This document shows, piece after piece, positions 25,756 to 34,700 of a stretch of 64,000 nt of DNA. Made by a program: the position numbers and the translations under genes. The notes beneath the pieces were generated by a model. That model made no database searches. It saw only the letters and a program-made list of their open reading frames with translations, and was not told the origin of the DNA. This DNA is from CAMLOF01 sp041913045. GTDB lineage: Bacteria > Pseudomonadota > Gammaproteobacteria > Burkholderiales > Burkholderiaceae_C. The first letter of the stretch is position 1, and each line of letters begins with the position of its first letter. The stretch is taken from positions 58,667 through 122,666 of the forward strand of contig JAYSGB010000008.1 in NCBI GenBank assembly GCA_041913045.1, written 5' to 3'.

Positions 25756-26556
25756 ATGACCGACACACTCAACGGCGCCACGCGGGTCCACTTCATCGTG
25801 GGTGACCCCATCGCCCAGGTGAAATCGCCCGCTGGCGTGACCCAGGCGTTCGCCGACCACGGCCGCAACGCCATCTGCATTCCCGCTCACGTTTCTCCGG
25901 CCGATCTGGCAGGGTGGACGGCAGGCATCTCCAAGGCCCAGAACGTGGACGGCATCATCGTCACGGTGCCGCACAAGTTCGCCTGCCGCGAGCTGTGTGC
26001 CACGGTGTCGGAACGGGCGGCCTTTCTGGGTGGCGTGAACACCATGCGCCGCAACCCCGACGGCACCTGGCATGGCGACATGTTCGACGGCCTGGGTTAC
26101 GTGGAAGCCATGCGTGCCAAGGGCTGCGAGCCCAAGGGCCAGCGGGTGCTGTTGGTGGGTGCTGGTGGCGCGGGTTCGGCCATTGCCCATGCCTTGGTGG
26201 TGGCGGGCGTGTCTGAACTGGCCATTCACGACGCAGACGTTGCCCGCCGCGATTCGCTGGTGCAGCACCTGGCCGGTCTCGGCCTGGGGAAGGTGCGTGC
26301 CGGGTCGCCCGATCCCACGGGTTTCAACATCGCCATCAATGCCACGCCCATCGGCATGAAGGAAGGCGACCCCCATCCCATCGACTCCAGCAAGTTCACC
26401 TCTGCGCAGTTCGTGGGCTGCGTGATCACCGCCCCGGCTGTGCCCCCGATGATTCAAGCGGCGCGGGACGCAGGCTGCCACACCATGACCGGTGCAGACA
26501 TGTTTGCCCGTGTGCGTGACCTGATGGTGACCTTCCTGCTGGAGGCCACGGCATGA
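25756..26556 (+). CDS. Shikimate dehydrogenase-like (AroE-family) catabolic paralog
   Basis: The 266-residue protein is the second AroE-family member of the cluster. Start at ATG 25756 (MTDTLNGATRV) is preferred over 25714, which lies in the promoter region. The catalytic Lys74 (TVPHK) and Asp111 are present, and the nucleotide-binding VLLVGAGGAGSA motif is clear. As in the paralog at 11269, the substrate-binding SxS is altered (Val22-Lys-Ser24) and NTDG is replaced by MFDG. A catabolic dehydrogenase for a shikimate-like or quinate-like alcohol is the best reading. Its stop overlaps the flavoprotein start by four bases, so the two are coupled and probably act in sequence. Confidence 0.83.
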   Translation: MTDTLNGATRVHFIVGDPIAQVKSPAGVTQAFADHGRNAICIPAHVSPADLAGWTAGISKAQNVDGIIVTVPHKFACRELCATVSERAAFLGGVNTMRRNPDGTWHGDMFDGLGYVEAMRAKGCEPKGQRVLLVGAGGAGSAIAHALVVAGVSELAIHDADVARRDSLVQHLAGLGLGKVRAGSPDPTGFNIAINATPIGMKEGDPHPIDSSKFTSAQFVGCVITAPAVPPMIQAARDAGCHTMTGADMFARVRDLMVTFLLEATA

Positions 26557-28283
26557 AAGTCGTCCGCCAAGGTTTGCAAGGCATCGCCGATGGCGAAAGC
26601 TTTGATGTGGTCGTGGTGGGGGCGGGTGGCGCAGGCCTGTCGGCCGCGCTGTTCGCAGCCATCGAAGGCGCGAAAGTGTTGATCGTCGAGCGCACGGAAT
26701 ACGTGGGCGGCACCACCGCCTGGTCGGCGGGCACCACCTGGGTGCCAGGCACGGCGCACGGCAAACGCGTCAACCCGCACGACACGCTGGACGCCGCAGC
26801 CACCTACCTGGACAACGCCGTGGGCGAACGCACCCCCGCCGCAGTGCGCCAGGCCTTTCTGGCTCATGGCGCCCAAGCGGTTGCGCACGTCGAGGCGAAC
26901 AGCGACGTCAAATACCGCCCCTACCCCAAGCACCCGGACTACATTTCTGACCTGGGTGGATCTACCCTGAACGGCCGTGCGCTGGAACCGCTGCCCTTTG
27001 ACGGTCGCTTGCTGGGTGATCTGTTCAGCTTGCTGCGCCCGCCCATCCCCGAGTTCACCGTGCTCGGCGGCATGATGGTGGACCGCACCGACATCAACCA
27101 CCTGCTGGCCATGACGAAATCGTGGCCGTCGCTCAAGCATTCCGTACGCATTGTGCTGCGCCACCTGGCCGACCGGCTGAGCTACCCGCGCGGCACCCGG
27201 CTGGTGATGGGCAACGCGCTGGTGGCGCGGTTGCTGTATTCACTGCAGCAGCGCGGCAACGTGACCCTGGCCATGGAAACCGGGGTGAGCGAATTCGCCA
27301 CCGGTACGAACGGCGTGGAAGGCCTCAAGCTGCGCAGCGGCAGCGAAACCCGGCGCGTGCACGCCAAGGGCGGCGTGGTGCTGGCCAGCGGCGGCTTCAA
27401 TCGCCACCCGGGCCTGCGTGCGCAAATGCTGCCTGGCATTCCCGCTGAGTGGTGCCCTGCGGCGCCAGGCCACACAGGCCAGATGCACGACCTGGCCCAG
27501 GGCTTGGGTGCAGCCTATGCCACTGGCGGCATGAGCCCAGCCTTCTGGGCGCCTGTTTCGCTGCGCAAGCGCGCCGACGGCAGCACCGCCGTGTTCCCGC
27601 ACTTCGTGATGGACCGCGCCAAGCCCGGCATGATCACCGTCAACCAGGCGGGCGAGCGCTTCGTGAACGAAAGCACCTCGTACCACCTGTTCGGCCTGAC
27701 CATGCAGGCGGCGAACAAAACGTCACCCGCCATTCCCGCCTACCTGGTGTGCGACGCCGAAGCCCTGCGCAAGTACGGCATCGGCATGGTGCGCCCGGGC
27801 GGCAAGGGGCTGGCCCCCTTCCTGGCCGACGGCTACCTGACCCAGGGCGGCACGCTGGAAGAGCTGGCCAGCAAGCTGGGCATGGACGCAGCCAAGCTGC
27901 GCCAGAGCGTGGAGCAGATCAACGCCTACGCCGACACCGGTGTGGACCCCGACTTTGGCCGTGGTACCACCGCCTACCAGCAGAACCTGGGTGACCCGAA
28001 CTGGCCGGGCAAGAACCCCAACATCGGGCCGCTGCGCCAGGGGCCTTATTACGCCGTGCGGCTGTACCCGGGCGACATTGGCGCGTCCACCGGCTTTGCC
28101 ACCGACGAAAACGCTCGCGTGCTGCGCGCCGGCGATGCAGCGATTGACGGCCTGTACGCCGTGGGCAACGACATGAATTCCATCATGGGCGGGACCTACC
28201 CTGCGCCGGGTATCACCATCGGCCCAGGTCTGGTTTTTGCCTTCCTTGCTGCGCGTCACGCTGTGCGCCGCGCTCAACCGTAA
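26553..28283 (+). CDS. FAD-dependent oxidoreductase, ketosteroid-dehydrogenase-like paralog
   Basis: The 576-residue flavoprotein has the FAD motif GAGGAG at residues 23-28 (Glu46), GGTTAWSAGTTWVPG, and the C-terminal TYPAPGITIGPG with Tyr549 and Gly553 in the positions that hold the ketone in 3-ketosteroid dehydrogenases. It is a diverged paralog of the protein at 21918, and the two genes lie on opposite strands around the same promoter. It is translationally coupled to the AroE-like gene. Sequential oxidation of a ring hydroxyl to a ketone and then ring desaturation is a plausible joint reaction. Confidence 0.82.
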   Translation: MKVVRQGLQGIADGESFDVVVVGAGGAGLSAALFAAIEGAKVLIVERTEYVGGTTAWSAGTTWVPGTAHGKRVNPHDTLDAAATYLDNAVGERTPAAVRQAFLAHGAQAVAHVEANSDVKYRPYPKHPDYISDLGGSTLNGRALEPLPFDGRLLGDLFSLLRPPIPEFTVLGGMMVDRTDINHLLAMTKSWPSLKHSVRIVLRHLADRLSYPRGTRLVMGNALVARLLYSLQQRGNVTLAMETGVSEFATGTNGVEGLKLRSGSETRRVHAKGGVVLASGGFNRHPGLRAQMLPGIPAEWCPAAPGHTGQMHDLAQGLGAAYATGGMSPAFWAPVSLRKRADGSTAVFPHFVMDRAKPGMITVNQAGERFVNESTSYHLFGLTMQAANKTSPAIPAYLVCDAEALRKYGIGMVRPGGKGLAPFLADGYLTQGGTLEELASKLGMDAAKLRQSVEQINAYADTGVDPDFGRGTTAYQQNLGDPNWPGKNPNIGPLRQGPYYAVRLYPGDIGASTGFATDENARVLRAGDAAIDGLYAVGNDMNSIMGGTYPAPGITIGPGLVFAFLAARHAVRRAQP

Positions 28284-28355
28284 GGAATGCACGAAATGTC
28301 CAGTCAGCGGCCCAATTCTTCCCTTTGTGCGCCCGCCGCGCTGGGCAGAATTCGC

Positions 28356-28452
28356 CGGTGCTGGAAGCACCGCAACTCCGCGTTTACCCTGATTCTGTTC
28401 GATCATCGAACAGCTGTGAGCGCTCATCAAACCGCCGGAAAGCGGTTTGATG
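28356..28452. promoter_or_regulatory. Three-palindrome regulatory region before the TTT transporter
   Basis: Three dyads follow one another in the 304-base gap before the TTT genes. CGGTGCT/AGCACCG lies at 28356-28372. CTGTTCGATCATCGAACAG at 28395-28413 has perfect nine-base arms around one base. CATCAAACCGC/GCGGTTTGATG at 28425-28452 has perfect 11-base arms and a six-base loop CGGAAA. The middle one matches the IclR-type sites upstream. The last could form a strong RNA hairpin but lacks a T tract. Confidence 0.55.
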
Positions 28453-28587
28453 GACCCTCCGGGCGCGCGGCACTAGAGTCAAGCACTGTTGGAAATGCCG
28501 GTGCGGGGCTAGGCCTTCTTCAGCTTTTCCGCCCCTGAGTCCGGGCCCCCAGGACTTGTTTCATCAACCCTCAAAGGAGACATGCAC

Positions 28588-29598
28588 ATGCAATCCAAAA
28601 AACGTCAATTCCTGAGTGTGGCCCTGGCAGCGCTGGCCGCCACCACCCTGGGCCAGGCGCAGGCACAGAACTACCCCGCACGCGACGTGACCGCCGTGAT
28701 CCAGTGGGGCGCAGGCGGCGGCACCGACGTGGCCATGCGTGGCTACGCCCCCTATGCCGAAGAAGCTCTGGGCCGCAAGATCGTTCTGCAGAACAAGCCG
28801 GGCGCCGCAGGTGCCATTGGCGCGAACTTCGTGCTGCAGCAGCCCGCAGACGGCTACACCATCCTGATGGGTGCCGAACCCCAGGCCCTGTACCGCGTCA
28901 TGGGCGTGGCCGACTTCGACTACGACAAGTTCTACCCCATCAACATCGCCGCCGTGGCCAACACCATTCTGCTGGTGGCTCGCCCCAACGCCCCGTGGAA
29001 CACCATGCAGGACTTGCTGAGCCACGTGCAGGCCAACCCCAACAAGGTCAAGCAGTACCTGGCTGGCCAGGGCACCGTGCCCTTCACCGTGAACGCCATG
29101 ATGAGCACCCTCACCAAGTTCGACACCATCAAGGTGCCGTTCGACGGTGACGGCCCGGCCATCGCTGCGCTGCAAGGCGGCCACGTGGACATCGGCTTCA
29201 TCGCCTCTGGCGCGGTGATCGAGCACATCAAGGCTGGCCGCCTCAAGGCGCTGGGCGTGTTGAGCGACAAGCCTTACCAGGGCATCGCCCCCATGACCGA
29301 TGCACCCTCCCTCAAGGGCATCACCAAGTACCTGCCCTGGGGTTCATGGTACGGCGTGTTCGTGAAGAAGGAAACGCCTGACGACGTGAAAGCCAAACTG
29401 GTGGCGGCCTTCAAGAAGGCCGGTGACAACCCGCAGTACCGCCAGTTGATGGAAAGCCGTGGCACCACCATGCTGAACATCAGCGGTGCCGAAGCCGAGA
29501 AGTTCATCAAGAAGTTCCAGTCCACCACTGCCTGGCTGTACCAAGGTGCTGGCGCTGCCAAGGTCGATCCCGCCACTCTGGGCATTCCCAAGCCCTGA
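28588..29598 (+). CDS. Tripartite tricarboxylate transporter receptor (TctC/Bug family)
   Basis: The 336-residue periplasmic receptor of the Bug family binds a carboxylate and feeds the TctAB permease that follows. Two ATGs compete (28582 and 28588); the AAAGGAGA ribosome site ends at 28580, so 28588 has the better spacing. A signal peptide ends near AQAQA (residue ~23). The family landmarks VIQWGAGGGTDVAMR, NKPGAAGAIGANFVLQQPADGYT and FDGDGPAIAALQGGHVDIGF are present. The first of a three-gene operon, it probably imports the hydroaromatic or aromatic acid handled by the upstream genes, judged from the shared palindrome. Confidence 0.9.
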   Translation: MQSKKRQFLSVALAALAATTLGQAQAQNYPARDVTAVIQWGAGGGTDVAMRGYAPYAEEALGRKIVLQNKPGAAGAIGANFVLQQPADGYTILMGAEPQALYRVMGVADFDYDKFYPINIAAVANTILLVARPNAPWNTMQDLLSHVQANPNKVKQYLAGQGTVPFTVNAMMSTLTKFDTIKVPFDGDGPAIAALQGGHVDIGFIASGAVIEHIKAGRLKALGVLSDKPYQGIAPMTDAPSLKGITKYLPWGSWYGVFVKKETPDDVKAKLVAAFKKAGDNPQYRQLMESRGTTMLNISGAEAEKFIKKFQSTTAWLYQGAGAAKVDPATLGIPKP

Positions 29599-29653
29599 TG
29601 CCGTTCCGGCGGCCTTCGCGGCCGCCGGTTGTTCCTTCACGTGGAGTCATCGC

Positions 29654-30163
29654 ATGCACACGAGCCATCCACGGCTGCCCGGTGAATTGAGCTTCATGGC
29701 GCTGATCGTCGCGTTCAGCACCTTCATGCTCTGGGCGTCGTACAACATTTCCAAATTCGAATCGATTTCCTCTGCCGGCGCCTTTCCGATGGTGTGTGCC
29801 GCTGCGATGCTGATCACGGGTCTGATGAGCCTGGCCAAGACCGCCCGTGCCAAGCTGGCGCTGGAAGGTGGCGAGACCCTGCTGCAGCAATTTGCGCGCA
29901 GGCTGGCACCTCCTCAACTGGTGCTGTTCGCAGTACTCATCACCATCTACATGCTCTTGCTGGAGCGCCTGGGTTTCCTGGTGTCCTCTTATCTTTTCCT
30001 GGCCTCATCCATGCAGCTCCTGGGTAGCCGCCGCACGCTGCTCAACCTGCTGGTCAGCGCGGTCACGCTGGCGGCGATCTATGTGGTCTTTCAAACGGCG
30101 TTTTCCGTGGTGCTGCCTTCTGGTACCTGGCTGGCTCCCTATCTGCCGGAGTACCTGAAATGA
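29654..30163 (+). CDS. Tripartite tricarboxylate transporter small subunit (TctB family)
   Basis: The 169-residue protein has four hydrophobic helices and little sequence conservation beyond the TctB pattern (GAFPMVCAAAMLITG, ERLGFLVSSYLF). ATG 29654 has a GGAG site seven bases before it; an upstream in-frame extension overlaps TctC. Its stop overlaps the TctA start by four bases. Confidence 0.85.
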   Translation: MHTSHPRLPGELSFMALIVAFSTFMLWASYNISKFESISSAGAFPMVCAAAMLITGLMSLAKTARAKLALEGGETLLQQFARRLAPPQLVLFAVLITIYMLLLERLGFLVSSYLFLASSMQLLGSRRTLLNLLVSAVTLAAIYVVFQTAFSVVLPSGTWLAPYLPEYLK

Positions 30164-31653
30164 TGGAAGCACTCGGTTATTTCTTCATGTCCTGGCTGGA
30201 CATCAAGATGGTGCTGTTGACGGCACTGGGTACGTTCGCAGGCATCTACATTGGTGCCATCCCGGGCCTGTCGGTCACCATGGCGGTGTCCATCCTCATC
30301 TCCTTCACCTTCAAGTGGGACGTGAACGAGGCACTGGCGCTGATCTCCGGTATTTACCTGGGCGGCGTTTACGGCGGCTCGCGCAGCGCCATTCTGCTCA
30401 ACATCCCCGGAGCACCCTCGGCCATTGCCACGGGTATGGACGGTTACCCGTTGGCCAAACGCGGCGAGGCAGGCCAAGCCATCGGCCTGACCACCGTGGT
30501 GTCGGTCTATGGCGGTTTCATAGGTATCTTGGCGCTGGCGGTGGCTGCGCCCGCGGTGTCGGAACTGGCCCTCAAGTTCGGTCCGCGTGAATACCTGCTG
30601 CTGGCGCTGTGGGGCATTCTGCTGGTGGGTAGCCTGTCCGGTGAGTCGTTGTCCAAGGGCATCTTCTCGGGTGCGCTGGGCGCGCTCATCGCCTGCGTGG
30701 GTCTGGACCCAATGACCGGCGAACAGCGACTGACCTTCGGCAGCCTGCAAATGTCGGCGGGTATCTCCTACATCGCCGCCATGATCGGCTTCTTTGGCGT
30801 GGCCGAGGTGATTGCCCAGGTGCACGATCTCAAGCTCAAGGCCATCAAGCAAAACGTCAGCAAGATCATTCCTTCGTGGGGTCTGGTGCGCAAACACCTG
30901 GGTCTGGCTACCCGCACATCCACCATTGGTGTGGTGGTGGGGGCGCTGCCAGGCGCTGGTGGTGACATCGCCGCGTTGATGGCGTATGACCATGCCAAGC
31001 GCACGGTCAAGAACCCGTCGCGCCCGTTTGGTGAAGGAGCCTACGAAGGCCTGGTGGCGCCCGAGTCGGCCAACAACGCCGCAGTGGGTGGTGCCTACGT
31101 GCCCATGCTGACCCTGGGCATTCCGGGTGACGCGGTCACCGCCGTCATCATCGGTGCCCTCTACATCCACGGCCTCAAGCCCGGCCCGATGCTGATGATC
31201 GAGACCCCGCACCTGTTCTGGTTCGTGGTGGGTTCGCTGGTCCTCGCCAACATCTTCCTGCTGATCTTCGGCCTCACCGGCATCAAGATCTTTGCCAAGA
31301 TCGTGGAGACGCCCAAGCCCGTGCTGCTGCCGTTGATCCTGGTGTTGTCTGCCGTGGGTGCCTATGCCATCAACAACAACCCGGTGGACGTCTACTGGAT
31401 GCTGGGCTTCGGTGTGCTGGGGTACTTCCTCAAGATGTACGGCTTCCAGGTGGGGCCGGTCATTCTGGGCATGATCCTCGGTCCGATGATGGACCGGAGC
31501 TACCGCCAGGCAATGATCTCCACCGGCAATGACGTGGGACTGTTTGTGACGGAGTTCTTCACGACGCCTCTGTCCGCCATCATCCTGGCCGCCCTGGTCT
31601 TCACCGTGGTGAGTCAGACGGAATGGTGGAAACGCTGGCGCAACAAGGCCTGA
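30160..31653 (+). CDS. Tripartite tricarboxylate transporter large subunit (TctA family)
   Basis: The 497-residue, roughly twelve-helix permease carries the TctA glycine/proline motifs GAIPGLSVTMAVSILI near residue 30, ILLNIPGAPSAIATGMDGYPLA near 88 (cited by its parts NIPGAPSAIATG and DGYPLA), the repeated GALPGAGGDIAAL near 265 and TLGIPGDAVTAV near 322. These two repeats form the transport path. It ends the TTT operon and is followed by a strong terminator. Confidence 0.93.
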   Translation: MMEALGYFFMSWLDIKMVLLTALGTFAGIYIGAIPGLSVTMAVSILISFTFKWDVNEALALISGIYLGGVYGGSRSAILLNIPGAPSAIATGMDGYPLAKRGEAGQAIGLTTVVSVYGGFIGILALAVAAPAVSELALKFGPREYLLLALWGILLVGSLSGESLSKGIFSGALGALIACVGLDPMTGEQRLTFGSLQMSAGISYIAAMIGFFGVAEVIAQVHDLKLKAIKQNVSKIIPSWGLVRKHLGLATRTSTIGVVVGALPGAGGDIAALMAYDHAKRTVKNPSRPFGEGAYEGLVAPESANNAAVGGAYVPMLTLGIPGDAVTAVIIGALYIHGLKPGPMLMIETPHLFWFVVGSLVLANIFLLIFGLTGIKIFAKIVETPKPVLLPLILVLSAVGAYAINNNPVDVYWMLGFGVLGYFLKMYGFQVGPVILGMILGPMMDRSYRQAMISTGNDVGLFVTEFFTTPLSAIILAALVFTVVSQTEWWKRWRNKA

Positions 31654-31672
31654 CGGCTTTTTGATCCAACGC

Positions 31673-31705
31673 AAGGCCCCGACCCTGTCGGGGCCTTAGT
31701 CTTTT
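31673..31705 (+). terminator. Rho-independent terminator after the TTT operon
   Basis: Perfect ten-base arms AAGGCCCCGA (31673-31682) and TCGGGGCCTT (31688-31697) enclose the loop CCCTG and are followed by AGTCTTTT. It lies 20 bases beyond the TctA stop. Confidence 0.85.
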
Positions 31706-31765
31706 GGGGCAGCCTTGACCGGTTCGCCCGGCCGGGGCATTCTTGCGTTCAAACAGCCCAGAACC

Positions 31766-34700
31766 ATGACCTCCCTGCCACTCTTCCCTGACGGGGCCCC
31801 GCGCCTCGATCCCCAGCCCATCAGCCTGGACGTTCTGCGCGAAAAGTACCTGAAGGGTCAGGAAACCAGCGCCGACGACCTGTACCGCCGCGTGGCCCGC
31901 GCGCTGGCCTCGGTGGAGGCGCCCGAGCTGCGTGAGCGTTACGAAACCCTGTTCCTGGACAACCTGCGCGGCGGCGCCATCGGGGCCGGGCGCATCATGA
32001 GCGCCGCTGGCACCGACATCCAGGCCACCCTCATCAACTGCTTCGTGCAACCGGTGGGCGACTGCATCCAGGGGCAGGACGACGAGGGCTTCCCCGGCAT
32101 CTACGAAGCCCTGCGCGAAGCCGCCGAAACCATGCGCCGGGGCGGCGGTGTGGGTTACGACTTCTCACGCATCCGACCGCGTGGTGCACGCGTGCGCGGC
32201 ACCGCTTCACTGGCGTCTGGCCCGTGCAGCTACATCAATGTGTTCGACCAGTCGTGCTCCACAGTGGAAAGCGCCGGTTCGCGCCGGGGCGCACAAATGG
32301 GCGTGCTGCGCATCGACCACCCTGACGTGCGGGAATTCATCACCGCCAAGCGCACGCCGGGGCGCTGGAACAACTTCAACGTGTCGGTGGGCGTGAGCGA
32401 CGCCTTCATGCAGGCGGTGGTGGACGACCAGGACTGGCAACTGGTGCACCGCGCCATGCCCGGCGAGGCTTTGGTCGCCAGTGGTGCCCGCCAGCGTGAA
32501 GATGGCTTGTGGGTGTACCAGACCATCAAGGCCCGCGAGTTGTGGGACACGGTGATGCGCTCGGCCTACGACTTTGCCGAGCCGGGCATCCTGTTCCTGG
32601 ACAACATCAACCGCGACAACAACCTGCGCTACTGCGAGCGCATTGACGCGACCAACCCGTGCGTGACGGCGGACACCTGGGTCATGACCGAAGAGGGCCC
32701 TAGGCAAGTGGCGAAACTGGTCGGCCAACCCTTCGTGGCCGTGGTGGATGGACGCAGCTACCGGGTGCGCAGCGGCGGGTTCTTCGAGACAGGTCGAAAG
32801 CCTGTGCTCCGCTTGCAGACGCGAGAAGGGTATTCGTTGCGCCTGACGGCCAACCACCTGGTGCGCCGCGTCGCTCGCAAGACGCGCTACAGCCTGATGT
32901 ACGAGTGGGTCGAGGCTGGCGACTTGCGGCAGGGTGACGAGATTGCGCTGAACGATCACCGCCCCTTGCAAGGCTGGGACGGCATGGGTACGCGGGAGCA
33001 AGGCTATCTGCTGGGGCTGCTCATTGGCGACGGAACGCTCAAACTGGACAAAGCAGTGATCTCTGTCTGGGCGCCCGAACTCAAGGCCGTGTCGGGCGCG
33101 CCGATGGCATGGGCCAGAACCGGTGCATCGGGTATCGTGGAGGCGGCTGAAGCAGCCGCACATACCCTTGGCCATCGGGCCGATTTCAAAGGCTTCCAGC
33201 GTCCCATCGCCGGGCGAGGCGAAGCGCGCATGGCCAGTGTTGCGTTGCGTGATCTGGCGCATGCCATGGGCATGGCATCGGGACGCAAGACCATCACGCC
33301 TGCCATGGAGTCATGTTCCTCAGACTTTGCAGAGGGGCTGCTTGGCGGATTGTTCGATGCAGACGGCAGTGTGCAAGGCTCGCAGGAGAAGGGCGTTAGC
33401 GTGCGTCTTGCGCAAAGCGATGCAGCTTTGCTGCAAGCGGCGCAACGCATGCTGCTGCGCCTGGGGGTGGCCAGCACGCTGCACCGGGAGCGGCGTCCCG
33501 TCGCTGTGCGTCAACTGCCTGATGGGCGAGGTGGGCTTGCCGAGTACGAAACGCGTGCGCAGCACGAACTCATCATCAGCGGAGACAACCTGCGTGTCTT
33601 TGCGGAGCGCGTTGGGTTCCACGATACCGACAAGGCCGAGCGCCTGCGTGAGGCCTTGGCCGGGTACAGGCGCAGCTTGAACAGAGAGCGCTTTCTGGCA
33701 ACGGTGGATGCGCTGCTTCCCCAGGGCGAAGAGACCGTTTATGACGTGACGGTCGATGACGTGCATGCCTTCGATGCGAATGGCTTGTACGTGCACAACT
33801 GTGGTGAGCAGCCGTTACCGTCCTACGGCTGTTGCGACCTCGGCCCCATCGTGCTGACACGCTTCGTGCGCCACCCGTTCGACAAAGGCGGCGGTGCGCG
33901 CTTCGACTTTGAGGCCTTCGAGCGCTCCGTGGCCCTGCAGGTGCGCGCGCTGGACAACGTGCTGGACGTGACCTGGTGGCCGCTGCCGCAGCAGCGTGAC
34001 GAGGCCCAGGCCAAGCGACGCATAGGTGTGGGCTTCACCGGGCTGGGCAACACGCTCACCCTGCTGGGGTTGCGCTACGACCGTGAGGAAGGCCGCCACA
34101 TGGCCGCGCGCATTGCCGAAACCATGCGCGACGCGGCCTACCGCGCCTCGGTGGTGCTGGCGCAGGAAAAGGGCGCCTTCCCGTCGTTTGACGCCGAAGG
34201 TTATCTGGCCGAAGGCACCTTCGCCAGCCGCCTTCCCCCTGATGTGCAGGCGCTCATCCGCCAGCACGGTATCCGCAACAGCCACCTGCTGTCCATCGCG
34301 CCCACGGGCACGGTCAGCCTGGCGTTTGCCGACAACGCCTCCAACGGCATCGAGCCCGCCTTCTCGTGGACCTACACGCGCAAGAAGCGCGAGGCCGACG
34401 GCAGCCGCAGCGAATACACCGTGGAAGATCACGCCTGGCGCCTGTGGCGCATGTTGGGGGGCGATACCGCCAAGCTGCCGCCGTCGTTTGTGTCAGCGCT
34501 GGAGATGTCGGCCAGCGAGCACATCGCCATGATGGAAGCGGTGCAGCCCTTCATCGACACGTCCATTTCCAAGACGGTGAACGTGCCGGCGGACTACCCC
34601 TACGAACACTTCAAGGACCTGTACCTGCAGGCGTGGACGGCGCGCCTGAAGGGGCTGGCGACCTACCGGCCCAACGACATTCTGGGTGCGGTGCTGGAGG

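Noticed and set aside
21918..28283. Steroid degradation cluster, because of two ketosteroid-dehydrogenase-like flavoproteins
   Set aside because: No other steroid genes (side-chain, KshAB, Hsa) are present; the AroE-like, Gfo/Idh and dehydratase genes point to hydroaromatic acids instead.
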